Assembly (NCBI GenBank): GCA_900468535.1
Contig: UBTY01000024.1
Coordinates: forward strand, 1 to 64,000
Length of the DNA stretch: 64,000 nt
Origin: Hyphomicrobiales bacterium
GTDB lineage: Bacteria; Pseudomonadota; Alphaproteobacteria; Rhizobiales; Rhizobiaceae
Direction of reading: 5' to 3'
Each line of letters begins with the position of its first letter. The stretch's first letter is position 1. Positions 50,372-59,361 of the stretch are shown here, in pieces. The notes beneath the pieces were generated by a model, which was not told the origin of the DNA, did not search any database, and saw nothing but the letters and a program-made list of their open reading frames with translations. The translations under genes and the position numbers were made by a program.

Positions 50372-52283
50372 GGTTTTCCTCTTTTTCATGCCGATGACGC
50401 TGATGATGACGATCTGCCTGATCCTACCGGGCATCGAAAACTGGTTGGCGCCATTTTGCAAATCGGAGCAAGCCGGGCTGACCCTCCTATGGATCGGGTT
50501 GGCGGCACTCAACGCGCTCGCGGCGGCATTGGGCGTCATCATCCTGTTTGCAGCGCAAGGGTCACCTAGCATCAAAGCGGTCGGGTGGGGTGTGACCTGC
50601 GGCGCATTTGGCGTGGTGGCCATTGCGCTCATTCGGGAAGGAGCCCGCCTTGACGGCTTTAGCGGACAGCTGCCGGCCGGGCGAACTCTGCTGTCCTACG
50701 CCGACCGCTCGATAGTGATCGGAAGCGGAGCTGCCGCCGTTGCTGGAGCGTTCGCGCTCAGGGTCGCCATGAAGGGAAATGCCGCCTTTGCCCGGAGCGA
50801 GCCGAAGCGAATGCGAGGCCGAAGGGCGATCCATGGAGAGGCCGACTGGATGAAGATGCCGGAGGCAGCGAAGCTGTTTCCCGAAGACGGTGGAATGGTC
50901 ATCGGCGAGAAGTATCGTGTCGATCGCGACAGTGTTGCCGCAGTGGCGTTCCGACCAAGTGATCCCTCGACTTGGGGCAGCGGCGGCAAGTCACCGCTGT
51001 TGTGCTTCGACGGGTCCTTCGGCTCTTCTCACGGGATCGTCTTTGCCGGCTCAGGCGGCTTCAAGACGACCTCCGTCACCGTGCCCACGGCACTCAAATG
51101 GGGGGGAACACTGGTCGTCCTCGACCCCTCGAACGAGGTGGCGCCGATGGTGAGAGGGCATCGAGGCAAGGCGGGCCGCCGCGTCGTTGTCCTTGATCCG
51201 AAGAATACTCAATCCGGCTTCAACGTCCTCGACTGGATTGGCCGTCACGGCGGAACGAAGGAAGAGGATATCGCGGCTGTCGCTTCCTGGATCATGAGTG
51301 ATAGCGGACGTGCGATCGGTGTGCGCGACGACTTCTTCCGCGCCTCCGGCCTCCAACTGCTGACCGCGATGATCGCCGACGTTTGCCTCTCCGGACACAC
51401 GGCCGAAAAGGATCAGACGCTGCGGCAGGTGCGCGCCAATCTGTCGGAGCCCGAGCCAAAGCTGCGGGCGCGGCTGCAGGAGATCTATGACAATTCGGAA
51501 TCGGATTTCGTCAAGGAAAACGTCGCCGCTTTCGTCAATATGACGCCGGAGACTTTCTCGGGTGTCTATGCGAACGCGATCAAGGAAACCCACTGGCTGA
51601 GCTACGCCAACTATGGCGCCCTTGTCTCGGGATCGAACTTCACGACCGACGCTCTGGCCGAAGGTCACACCGACGTTTTCATCGCTATCGACCTGAAGAC
51701 ACTGGAAACTCACGCGGGCCTTGCTCGGGTGATCATCGGTGCGCTCCTGAACGCGATCTACAACCGCTCCGGGGCGATGGAGGGCAGGGCGCTCTTCCTG
51801 CTCGACGAGGTAGCACGACTTGGTTACATGCGGATCCTGGAGACCGCGCGCGATGCCGGACGCAAGTACGGTATCACCCTCACGATGATCTACCAGTCGA
51901 TTGGCCAGTTGCGCGAAACCTACGGTGGGCGCGACGCATCGAGCAAGTGGTTCGAGAGCGCAAGCTGGATCTCGTTTGCCACTATCAACGACCCTGAGAC
52001 CGCCGAGTATATCTCACGCCGCTGCGGCATGACGACGGTGGAAGCCGATCAAATCAGCCGGAATGTGCATTCACGTGGATCGTCGCGGACACGGTCGGCA
52101 CAGTTGTCGGCTCGACCGTTGATCCAGCCACACGAGGTGCTCCGAATGCGTGCCGACGAACAGATCATCTTTACATCAGGCAACCCTCCCCTCAGATGTG
52201 GCCGTGCGATCTGGTTCCGGCGCAGGGATATGACAACATCCGTCTTCGATCGGCGTTTACATGAAGCGGATGACCCAAGTTAG
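50358..52283 (+). CDS. traG: TraG, VirD4-type coupling protein
   Basis: 641 residues from the ATG at 50358. Membrane helices at the N-terminus ([20 protein letters not shown] and two more before residue 140) anchor it. Walker [10 protein letters not shown] lies near residue 232 and Walker [12 protein letters not shown] near residue 478. This hexameric ATPase links the relaxosome (TraA–DNA) to the Trb mating pore. It is the last gene of traCDG. Confidence 0.97.
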   Translation: MTGSKVFLFFMPMTLMMTICLILPGIENWLAPFCKSEQAGLTLLWIGLAALNALAAALGVIILFAAQGSPSIKAVGWGVTCGAFGVVAIALIREGARLDGFSGQLPAGRTLLSYADRSIVIGSGAAAVAGAFALRVAMKGNAAFARSEPKRMRGRRAIHGEADWMKMPEAAKLFPEDGGMVIGEKYRVDRDSVAAVAFRPSDPSTWGSGGKSPLLCFDGSFGSSHGIVFAGSGGFKTTSVTVPTALKWGGTLVVLDPSNEVAPMVRGHRGKAGRRVVVLDPKNTQSGFNVLDWIGRHGGTKEEDIAAVASWIMSDSGRAIGVRDDFFRASGLQLLTAMIADVCLSGHTAEKDQTLRQVRANLSEPEPKLRARLQEIYDNSESDFVKENVAAFVNMTPETFSGVYANAIKETHWLSYANYGALVSGSNFTTDALAEGHTDVFIAIDLKTLETHAGLARVIIGALLNAIYNRSGAMEGRALFLLDEVARLGYMRILETARDAGRKYGITLTMIYQSIGQLRETYGGRDASSKWFESASWISFATINDPETAEYISRRCGMTTVEADQISRNVHSRGSSRTRSAQLSARPLIQPHEVLRMRADEQIIFTSGNPPLRCGRAIWFRRRDMTTSVFDRRLHEADDPS

Positions 52284-52342
52284 CCAGGAATGGGACGGCC
52301 GCTAACCTTTACTGAGGGAGACAACCACTCTGGCACGATCGG

Positions 52343-52600
52343 CTAGGCGAGCACCGTTGTTTCAGGGGCGTCTCGGTCAAGTTTGAAGCCTCGTGCGGCA
52401 TCGACAAGCAGGGTGAGCTGTCCGATGTCACGCACTCCCTGCTGATAAAGCTCGATCGTAATCGCCGCGATCCGATCGGACTCCTCCGACCCAGGCTCGA
52501 TCGCGAAATCCCTGCACGTGGCATCCAGAACGAGATGACAGGTACGAAGGTCATCCGAGCTCAGTGGCTGGTCATGCCGGCTGAAAATCTTGCGAGACAT
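52343..52600 (-). CDS. Small hypothetical protein, 85 aa
   Basis: From the ATG at 52600, with GGAGG eight bases upstream; longer starts at 52636 and 52714 are possible. The sequence SRKIFSRHDQPLSSDDLRTCHLVLDATCRDFAIEPGSEESDRIAA has an acidic helical look and no motif I can name. It converges with traG. A small cytoplasmic protein is predicted. The position beside traG recalls small conserved genes of rhizobial transfer regions. Confidence 0.5.
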   Translation of the reverse strand: MSRKIFSRHDQPLSSDDLRTCHLVLDATCRDFAIEPGSEESDRIAAITIELYQQGVRDIGQLTLLVDAARGFKLDRDAPETTVLA

Positions 52601-52858
52601 CACAACATCCTCCGTAAAGAACATTTCAGTTGCCATCGCTAAACCACCCCGCCAAGCGGTGGGGCAAGCGCTGCGACTTTGGATAGGTCGAGGCGAACCA
52701 CCTCTTCGTGACAAATGCCATTCCTGCCTGTTTGTTCCGACATCAGCACTAGGCGGAAGCGGTCCCCTTCAGATCACATCAACAACATGAATCGATTGCC
52801 CCGAACCGATTCATAAGTCTCGTTGGACTGGGTTGATGGAATTTCCGATTCTGCTGCC

Positions 52859-53116
52859 ATGCTTGCACAACCCTACCACCTCTACATTGAACGTACTGAT
52901 GCCGGGAGGAACATGGCGAGGTACTACGCAATGGAAATCACGACGACCCTTTTCGGCAACACATGTCTGACGCGGACTTGGGGGCGGATTGGTTACCGCG
53001 GGAAAAGCATGGACCACCATTTCGAGCGGGAAGAGCAGGCCGTTGATCTGTTCCTTGCGCTTCTTCGAACGAAGCGTGCGAAGGGCTATCGTCCCCGCAA
53101 TCCTCCGTCGCGCTGA
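52859..53116 (+). CDS. WGR-domain protein
   Basis: 85 residues from the ATG at 52859. The WGR domain is clear: RYYAMEITTTLFGNTCLTRTWGRIGYRGKSMDHHFEREEQAVDLFLALLRTKRAKGY, with the T-x-W-G-R-I-G core. Such stand-alone WGR proteins are common on rhizobial plasmids, and the domain is thought to bind DNA or RNA as in poly(ADP-ribose) polymerases. A frame from 52823 adds 12 residues without support. It lies between the traG end and DUF736. Confidence 0.85.
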   Translation: MLAQPYHLYIERTDAGRNMARYYAMEITTTLFGNTCLTRTWGRIGYRGKSMDHHFEREEQAVDLFLALLRTKRAKGYRPRNPPSR

Positions 53117-53186
53117 GCGTCGATCCTTTCGTCCCGGCCTAGGGTCCGTCATGACGAACTGCTAAGACGAAAAGCGGTGGCCCTCC

Positions 53187-53361
53187 TCAGAACGGCGGCA
53201 CCGCGTCAACTCGACCATCTTGTTCTGCGTTGATCATAGCCAGTTCGGCTTCGGCGCAGTCAAGCTCGGCCCGGATCACGCGGCGTTCGTTGGCATCGCA
53301 AGTATTCCGCAGTTCGGCGCGCAGTTCCTCGATGTGTTGTTCGTTCGTCATCGTCGTCATC
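53187..53361 (-). pseudogene. Small frameshifted gene remnant
   Basis: On the minus strand a good ribosome site (AAGGAG, complement of 53362–53367) precedes ATG codons at 53361 and 53352. The frame from these gives only a short basic peptide. One frame over, from about 53345 to the TGA at 53187–53189, the sequence reads as a coherent acidic helical protein (QHIEELRAELRNTCDANERR, then RAELDCAEAELAMINAEQDG) ending AVPPF, but has no start. Deleting one A in the run near 53340 would join the start to this frame. I infer a single-base frameshift in a small gene. Confidence 0.4.
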
Positions 53362-53561
53362 TCCTTGTGTTTGAGAAAGATGGCGTTGCCGGGCGCGGGA
53401 AGTGGGCGGGGTCAAGGATCGCTGTAGCGACCGCGACGCGGCGCGTGGGGGAGCCGAAATGCAACCGCATTTTGGAGGAACCGCGCGTCCTTGAGGCTGA
53501 GCGCAACCCGCGTCACAATCGTTGTGACTGAGCATACCCCACACCTCTCGTTTGGCACGAG

Positions 53562-53582
53562 AAAAAGCCGAGCACAGGCTCG
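53562..53582 (-). terminator. Intrinsic terminator downstream of the DUF736 gene
   Basis: Read on the minus strand: CGAGC, loop CTGT, GCTCG, then GC and TTTTTC. It lies 61 bp after the DUF736 stop. A second hairpin with GGCCCC/GGGGCC arms (53611–53632) lies between them. Confidence 0.55.
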
Positions 53583-53642
53583 ATGCCTGACCCGGCTAGC
53601 AGCAGAATGAGGCCCCTCCTTTCGGCGGGGCCGATATCTTGC

Positions 53643-53954
53643 TCAGTCTCGGTTTGGGCGGGACCAGATCAGCTGGTAGCCGTCCCCGCCGTCGACCTCC
53701 GTGAGCGTCGCGTTGATCGGAGCCGAAAAGCTCGGGTCGTCGAGCTTGACCGAGAGGTAGTCGCGGTCGTTCTGCTCCGAGCGCTTCTGCCAGGCCGCAC
53801 CGAGTTCAACGGCGCCTGCGTAGATGCGGAAGTGGGGTCCTCTGTCGGAGGGGTTGTCGACGCGGGCGATCCGAGCCTTGACGTTGAGCGCAAGTGTGCG
53901 GATCGAACCGGTGAAGCCGTTTTCGGTAGCGGTGAAAGTGCCGATGGTAGCCAT
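53643..53954 (-). CDS. DUF736 family protein
   Basis: 103 residues from the ATG at 53954. The family pattern is easily seen: [29 protein letters not shown], then [17 protein letters not shown] and [19 protein letters not shown], ending in [12 protein letters not shown]736 proteins are small, common on proteobacterial plasmids and integrative elements near transfer genes. Their function is unknown. It stands alone and has a downstream terminator. Confidence 0.93.
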   Translation of the reverse strand: MATIGTFTATENGFTGSIRTLALNVKARIARVDNPSDRGPHFRIYAGAVELGAAWQKRSEQNDRDYLSVKLDDPSFSAPINATLTEVDGGDGYQLIWSRPNRD

Positions 53955-54369
53955 GTTCAAGTTCCTTTTTGCTGTTTCGGGGCCGCGCCCTTCGCGACCT
54001 CGATGGCTGTCGCAAAGACCGGGGACGATCGGACCGCACCCTGAGGGGCCGGAACAAAGTGCAGGACGGAGGACCAATCACTTTCTTGATTGCGCGGGGA
54101 ATGTCGGCTCCGCCGGCAGGGGAAGAAAGTTTTTGGCCTCCGTTGCGGGATAACGAACGAGGCGAAGCCGTTTTCCGGTCAGACATGCCCCATCGAGAAC
54201 GCGGAAAGGGCGCCGCAAACCACCCAGGAGGAAAGGGGACATGGCTGGTCGCCGGATACACATCGCATCATCGAGATCGAGCTATCGGTTCATTGTCACC
54301 TCCGTTCAACGACGTGGCGCAACCGTCCCGTCGATGAACCACCCTACCGACAGTCTGGTCACGCGTCGT

Positions 54370-54385
54370 TTGTAGAATCCTGCAA
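54370..54385. promoter_or_regulatory. tra-box-like site between DUF736 and HU genes
   Basis: TTGTAGAATCCTGCAA is an inverted repeat with TTG..CAA ends and shares 13 of 16 bases or more with the traI-upstream site ATGTAGAATCCTACAA. The nearest gene it could drive is the DUF736 gene on the minus strand, 416 bp away. Confidence 0.4.
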
Positions 54386-54839
54386 GCGAGATGCGAGCGG
54401 CGCGCATGCGAACACACGGCGACCGACCGATACTTGGAACTCTGGGTTTGATCGAGTTCGTGAGAATGGACAATTCTCGGCGCAGATCGTTCCGCATCGC
54501 GGAAGTGGCGAGCAAGCTGGGAGGCGCACCGTTTCATTGGGGCAACCGTCCGTCCAGCGTAGTTTGACCGAGAAGGGAACGATCGGGCGCAAGGGCGCCT
54601 TCGGGATACGGGGCAACTGCGTCGTATCACGGTCTTGCATCCGAAAGGAGGGTATCAGGCGCCCGCTCTGACTACGAAATGAACGCCCGTCAGACCTAAC
54701 CCGCGCAGTTGAAAAGGCGTGCCACAGGCAGCTACGGTGTAGCAAGGATAAGATTAAGCGGCTGGCGCCCGGTTACCAAAGAGAGCTTGGAACTCGCGCA
54801 CACGACGTTAGCGAGTGCGGTTGGCTTGCGATGTGAAGA

Positions 54840-54867
54840 AGCCGGATGTTCGGGGGCCCGGCTTTTC
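54840..54867. terminator. Hairpin downstream of the HU gene
   Basis: AGCCGG (54840–54845) and CCGGCT (54858–54863) form a GC-rich stem with a T-run on the plus-strand side (TTTT) and TCTTC on the minus-strand side. It lies just beyond the stop of the minus-strand HU gene and could terminate it. Confidence 0.5.
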
Positions 54868-54886
54868 AGTTAGGTCGCTGAAGCAA

Positions 54887-55165
54887 TTACTTGTTCAACG
54901 CATCCTTGAGTGCCTTCGCCGGTGTGAATGCCAGCTTCTTTGCCGCAGCAACCTTGATTGTCGCACCCGTCGAGGGATTGCGAGCCTCGCGCTCCGGCGT
55001 TTCCTTGACCTTGAACTTCCCAAATCCCGGAAGCGACGTTTCGTTGCCGGCAACAGCTGCCGCCGTGATCGACGCAATCACCGCCTCGACAATTGTTTTG
55101 CTCTGCGCCTTCGTGAGGTTGTGGTCGCTTGCGATCTTGTCAGCGATTTCATTTGTGGTTGTCAT
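54887..55165 (-). CDS. HU-family DNA-binding protein
   Basis: 92 residues, the length of HU/IHF proteins. The N-terminus (TTNEIADKIASDHNLTKAQSKTIVEAVIASI) forms the helical dimer part. The LPGFGKFKVKETPEREARNPSTG stretch is the DNA-binding arm with the key R-N-P. It bends DNA and compacts it. Plasmid-borne HU proteins can help replication, transfer or silencing of the plasmid. It is transcribed alone and ends at a hairpin. Confidence 0.95.
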   Translation of the reverse strand: MTTTNEIADKIASDHNLTKAQSKTIVEAVIASITAAAVAGNETSLPGFGKFKVKETPEREARNPSTGATIKVAAAKKLAFTPAKALKDALNK

Positions 55166-55491
55166 GTTTCTCTCCGCATCTTGGCCAAAAATTGATGGCA
55201 GCTGCGTTGCAAGCTGTCATTAACATATCCTGAAGGCATCGCACGGAAGGGTGAATTTCCACAGATTCGTTGAGGGTGCCCTCGGAATCGCAAAACCTTC
55301 CTCGGTCAGGTGAGCCCGAGTTAAACTGAGGGCTATAGAACCCAACACCTTCCTCGATCAGACCGCGCGAAAACCATGAGAAGCGGAATTTGGTGATCTT
55401 CGCCTCTCGACATGGAAGCAGGAAGATTAAATATCACCAAGCACGTTGACGGAAAAGCTGACGCAGCGGACGATCGAAGGTATTGTCCGTA
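55166..55491. other. Gap upstream of the HU gene
   Basis: A 326-bp region that should carry the HU promoter. The part nearest the gene is AT-rich (CATTAACATATCC around 55220). Nothing else is recognised. Confidence 0.3.
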
Positions 55492-55716
55492 TCAGCCGCC
55501 TTGTTTGTTAATTTTCCCGAGCCTCCTGCGGAGTTCCTGCTCTGACAGCTCGCGCATGACCAACTCGATCTCGCGGTCGTTCAGTGTCGTGCCACTCAGC
55601 ACATAGAAGATCTTTTGAAACCGCGAAAAAACTGCCCGCTCTAAATTGACGTGAAGCTTGGCGGGCATGATCCAAGCGCGAACGATCGAAAGTGGCGTGG
55701 CGTGGTCATCCAACAT
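55492..55716 (-). CDS. Small hypothetical protein, 74 aa
   Basis: A short frame with MLDDHATPLSIVRAWIMPAKLHVNLERAVF, then LNDREIELVMRELSEQELRRRLGKINKQ. The end is strongly helical and charged. No family is recognised, and the ribosome site is weak. It lies between HU and the polysaccharide cluster on the same strand as both. It may be a real small gene, but support is limited. Confidence 0.35.
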   Translation of the reverse strand: MLDDHATPLSIVRAWIMPAKLHVNLERAVFSRFQKIFYVLSGTTLNDREIELVMRELSEQELRRRLGKINKQGG

Positions 55717-55876
55717 TTTTCTACCGCTTCAGCAGTCCCCTTTGCCAACCGCCCAATAGCCTACGGCTCCTGCCGGACGAAGTAACGCTGCTCGGGCCTG
55801 GCTGGGGCCAATTGAAAATTTTCTTCACGTCGTCCCGCATTCGCTGGACAGAGCTTGTGGTCGATCAAAGTGCAAA

Positions 55877-56869
55877 CTAGATGCCAAGGCAAAAGGCAAC
55901 ATCGCGAGCAACCGATCGCCATCGAAATTTCCCGTTCTCGGCACTGTGATAGTGGCCGGCAGAAATATGCCGCAGCATTCGGACAAATGCCGGATATGCA
56001 GCCAACTCATACACGCTACCGCGCGCCACCACCTGCCGCAGGGCTGAGGAATAGATTGCGACAGCAGCATCACGTCTGAAGGCGGGGAACATTCTCTCCG
56101 TACCTATGGGTAGCGACTGAATGATCTCGACCATTTCGCGTGTTGCAGCGATGTACCCAAGGTTTTTTGTCCGCGGATCAGGCGATGCCTTCCGACTTCG
56201 GCGACCGCCATACAAGTTTCCAGGATGCTGGCGATAGGCAACCAACGGTTCGGCGATCTCAACGGTGTATCCCAAGGTCTGCGCCAGAAAAAATGCCCAT
56301 CGATCATGGGCAATCAAGTGCTTGGGATCCACGTAATCCACGAAGCGTTGAGACGGGGGCACGACGGAGAGCACATCGCGGCGAACAATCATCGAGAAGC
56401 CAAAGAATGTGCTCCAGACGTCGTAGGAAAGCGGTGCACGGACACGCGTTTTCGAAATGCACTGGTTGAAGACCCCAATCTCCGTCCCCGCCGGATCGAT
56501 TAAGGTAGCCCGGTGGGCGAGCTGAGTGACAGTTCCGATTGAGAAGAAGCGTTCGCAGGTTCTGAGTTTTTCCGGATGCCAGATATCGTCCTGATCGCAA
56601 AAGGCGATCCAGTCACCTTTTGCCTTGGACGCGGCATGGAGGAAGTTTTCCCGGAACCCCAGCGAACTCGGGTTTTTCAAGATAGTTACCGGAAAAGGAG
56701 CGCGGGTCGCAAACGAGGAAAGAATATCATCTGTTCCGTCTTGCGAGTTGTCGTCGCTGACAATCAGTTCAAACGGCGGGGAGGTTTGCAAACGAAGGCT
56801 GTGGAGCTGCTCCTCAAGAAAGCGCTCCCCGTTGTAAGTCGCCAAAACTACTGAAACGCGATGCTCCAC
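55877..56869 (-). CDS. Glycosyltransferase family 2
   Basis: 330 residues. The GT2 (GT-A fold) plan is clear: VSVVLATYNGERFLEEQLHSLRLQTSPPFELIVSDDNSQDGTDDILS at the start, the DxD-like CDQDDIWHPEKL near residue 95 and TLIDPAGTEIGVF. It should transfer a sugar from a nucleotide-sugar donor during polysaccharide building. It is the most downstream gene of a minus-strand set; its neighbour starts 45 bp upstream. The exact sugar cannot be told from sequence. Confidence 0.93.
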   Translation of the reverse strand: MEHRVSVVLATYNGERFLEEQLHSLRLQTSPPFELIVSDDNSQDGTDDILSSFATRAPFPVTILKNPSSLGFRENFLHAASKAKGDWIAFCDQDDIWHPEKLRTCERFFSIGTVTQLAHRATLIDPAGTEIGVFNQCISKTRVRAPLSYDVWSTFFGFSMIVRRDVLSVVPPSQRFVDYVDPKHLIAHDRWAFFLAQTLGYTVEIAEPLVAYRQHPGNLYGGRRSRKASPDPRTKNLGYIAATREMVEIIQSLPIGTERMFPAFRRDAAVAIYSSALRQVVARGSVYELAAYPAFVRMLRHISAGHYHSAENGKFRWRSVARDVAFCLGI

Positions 56870-56913
56870 CAGATGCTTCCCAATTTGAGTGTAATTGGCA
56901 ACGGGGAGGCTGA

Positions 56914-57648
56914 CTACTTCCCCCGTAGTCTCTTCTTCAATGCGCTGCCATCATGAGGATCGACATAATGAAAAAGAGCGGTGGCCCTGACCGCACGCTC
57001 ATTCACCGGCTCATTGGTATGAATGCTGCGATATCCCCAAAAGATATAAAGATTCCCGGGCATTAAGTGTACATGACGGATCCACCTTGACCGATGACGG
57101 TGAAGCCTTCGCAGAAGCCATTGGGTGACGGCACTATCAACCAGAACTTTGTCAACCAGGTTAAGGAGGTAGTTGGATCTGACGCCTCGTGTGTTCGGAA
57201 TGATCAGGAAGTCACCTCGTGGTCCCTCAGTCGGGATCTCGATGGGAATGAGAAGGGTGATCAAGTACGAGTCATAATGGAACCTCAGCGAATGGCGAAG
57301 CGCGCTTCGACCGGTAAGGCACCGAAGTATCTGGTAAAATTTTACCTCGGGGGCGTCAGCGTGAAACCCTGTTGAATAGAGACGGGCGCAAAAATCCTTG
57401 AACTGTATCGAATCCCCCAAAGCCTCCAGGCCGGATCCCACCATCTCGTCTCGAGACAATGAGACAGTCTGATGTTGCTGTTGGGTTAGCTTCTCGGCCA
57501 CGAATTGGCGCGCTTTCGCGAGGTTCAGTTCAGAGAAAAAGGACGGCATGCAAAAAATGCCGTCCGCATCGATCTTTTCAACAATTGCCCGCATGTCATG
57601 GTCGGATAATGATTCCAACCGGGAAGGCGCACTCGAAACATAGGACAT
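56914..57648 (-). CDS. 2-oxoglutarate/Fe(II) oxygenase-like protein
   Basis: 244 residues from the ATG at 57648 (GAGG eight bases upstream). The Fe(II) facial triad is suggested by H124 and D126 in RFHYDSYL and H210 in RSIHTNEPVNERAVRATALFHY, with R221 for 2-oxoglutarate. Such proteins hydroxylate small molecules, sugars, fatty acids or peptides. It lies between a fatty-acid-hydroxylase gene and a GT2 gene on the same strand. A role in modifying a surface glycan or its lipid is inferred, as no substrate-specific motif is seen. It could also be an inactive relative. Confidence 0.6.
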   Translation of the reverse strand: MSYVSSAPSRLESLSDHDMRAIVEKIDADGIFCMPSFFSELNLAKARQFVAEKLTQQQHQTVSLSRDEMVGSGLEALGDSIQFKDFCARLYSTGFHADAPEVKFYQILRCLTGRSALRHSLRFHYDSYLITLLIPIEIPTEGPRGDFLIIPNTRGVRSNYLLNLVDKVLVDSAVTQWLLRRLHRHRSRWIRHVHLMPGNLYIFWGYRSIHTNEPVNERAVRATALFHYVDPHDGSALKKRLRGK

Positions 57649-57705
57649 TGTACTGCCTCGACGACCTGAGAAATCATGGGTTGGTTTGCCTGTTGCCACC
57701 AGGCG

Positions 57706-58776
57706 TTACGTTTCCTTTTTGAAAGACGTTTCCGCCGGCTTGCCGTTCGGGAGATCTCCAGGGGCGATGGCGCCGGCGGTTCGACTGAATCTGGAATGGA
57801 CGCCATCCCCAAGCAGCTTGGCGGCCGCTTTTGGACCGAACAGCTTTGCGATGATGTCCGCGCTTTTCAACACCGGCGTGACGAAGGCGCCGGTGAACGT
57901 ATTGAATTTTTGTAACGAATCATCGCTGTAGCCAGATATGCCGAATTCGATCCTCTCGCCTTTTGCGGGCTTGTACCCGGTCCCGAAAAACCAGTCGAAG
58001 ATCGATAGGTTCGTGCCGAAATTCTTATCCCAGTGAGGCTGCAGCTTGCTGTGATGTATCTGGTGCATGTGAGGGCTGATAAAGAGGCTATCAAACCAGC
58101 CCAAACCAATGGGGATGTGCGAATGCTTTAGCGGATCGAGTGTCCAGACGGTAAAGATTTTGCTGGCGACGCCTTTCAGGATCAGGACTTCAGGAAGACT
58201 GAAGCCGAAAAGAAACATGAAGATGCCGGCCGGTATCCCGGTGAACACACCCGCGACGACGCCTCCATAGAGTATCGGTAACGAGTGGCCACGCTTTGAG
58301 GTAAGGGGATTTAGGAAATCGGCGGAATGATGGACTTTGTGAAGCTCCCATAGCGCCGGTACCTTGTGCTCCAGATAGTGGACCACATAATCCGCAAACT
58401 CGGCTGCGAGAAACATGGTGATCGTGCAAAAACAGGTAATGAGAAACGTCGCCTGCGCTGGCGTGTGGCCTACGGCAACTCCAGACAGGAACCCGTTTAT
58501 GCCTGCCGCCGCCAGCGCGAGGATTGCCAATCCAGGCGCGACGAAGATGAAATCCGTGAGCTTTCGATAGACATAGATGATCACATCCATGTGGAAACTC
58601 TTTGATCTTATCGGATTGAACGGCACGCAATGGTGCAAAAGGTCGGTCAACGAGAACCGGTCGCGGTTGCGCAGCAAATGGACAGCAAACGTCAGCAGAC
58701 CGGCACCGAAGAATATTCCCCAAGTGATTGCCAGCTGCGGGATGTTCATGAACTGGGAGTAAAGCGCTTGCATCAT
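57706..58776 (-). CDS. Fatty acid hydroxylase / sterol desaturase superfamily protein
   Basis: 356 residues from the ATG at 58776; the frame allows starts at 58791 and 58854. Several membrane helices are present (LAITWGIFFGAGLLTFAVHLL, FIFVAPGLAILALAAAGINGFL and two more). The di-iron histidine motifs of the superfamily are seen: HYLEH, LHKVHHS and HMHQIHH. It would hydroxylate or desaturate a lipid in the inner membrane. It lies 57 bp upstream of the 2OG-oxygenase-like gene. The pairing suggests modification of a lipid that carries the polysaccharide. Confidence 0.87.
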   Translation of the reverse strand: MMQALYSQFMNIPQLAITWGIFFGAGLLTFAVHLLRNRDRFSLTDLLHHCVPFNPIRSKSFHMDVIIYVYRKLTDFIFVAPGLAILALAAAGINGFLSGVAVGHTPAQATFLITCFCTITMFLAAEFADYVVHYLEHKVPALWELHKVHHSADFLNPLTSKRGHSLPILYGGVVAGVFTGIPAGIFMFLFGFSLPEVLILKGVASKIFTVWTLDPLKHSHIPIGLGWFDSLFISPHMHQIHHSKLQPHWDKNFGTNLSIFDWFFGTGYKPAKGERIEFGISGYSDDSLQKFNTFTGAFVTPVLKSADIIAKLFGPKAAAKLLGDGVHSRFSRTAGAIAPGDLPNGKPAETSFKKET

Positions 58777-59361
58777 GTCGCCGCCTCTCATGCCGCCATC
58801 AGCGATAGACCCGTTGCTTCTTGCGATGCCTGTGTGCCTTGCGGAAACGGCCATTACGATGTGCCAGTCGCAGCTTTAAACGTCTCGTTCCATGACCTTG
58901 AATGGATCAGAGAACCAGCACGCCGAAGCCACGCCGGATAGCGTATCGTTTGCGCGCACTCTGGCTGGATACCCTGGGTGCGACTTGGCGTGTCTTAACG
59001 CTCTCGTCGAGAGCGGACAGAATTCATAAGACATTCTGCCTAGACGCCTAACATAAATTGAAAGGCTCACGCGTGTCAAACAAGCAATTCGCGTGCCACT
59101 ACAACATGGCGTTATATAACGCCGCCCGATCGAATGCAGTCTTTCTCTCGTCAACTCGATTACACTTGCATTCTGGAAACGGACGAGCGGATCGCACTTG
59201 CCAAAAAAGATTTTTCACTTCATCCAGTACACTATTAAAACAAATCGTTACCATGATAACATCATGAGGCTAGCTAAGGTAGGTGCGGGACGACTGCGGT
59301 AGCTGCGATACAGAACCGACAGGCAGACAATGCTGCTCAAGCTGGAACAACACATTGAAAC
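58777..59361. other. Gene-free region inside the polysaccharide cluster
   Basis: A 585-bp stretch upstream of the fatty-acid-hydroxylase gene and downstream of the flippase gene. It is AT-richer than its neighbours, especially 59040–59260. No gene or clear terminator is seen. It should contain the promoter of the hydroxylase–oxygenase–GT2 set. Confidence 0.35.

Larger units (their letters stand above)
53955..54886. other. Long gene-free region between DUF736 and HU genes
   Basis: A 932-bp stretch with many overlapping frames on both strands, none with a family match or good start. It contains a tra-box-like site at 54370–54385 and, at its right end, a terminator hairpin for the HU gene. It may hold an unrecognised RNA or regulatory element. 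Confidence 0.4.

Noticed and set aside
54090..54671. A 193-codon plus-strand frame
   Set aside because: Its composition (many Arg, His, Cys) and lack of motifs or ribosome site suggest a chance frame. Other frames over the same bases are equally long.
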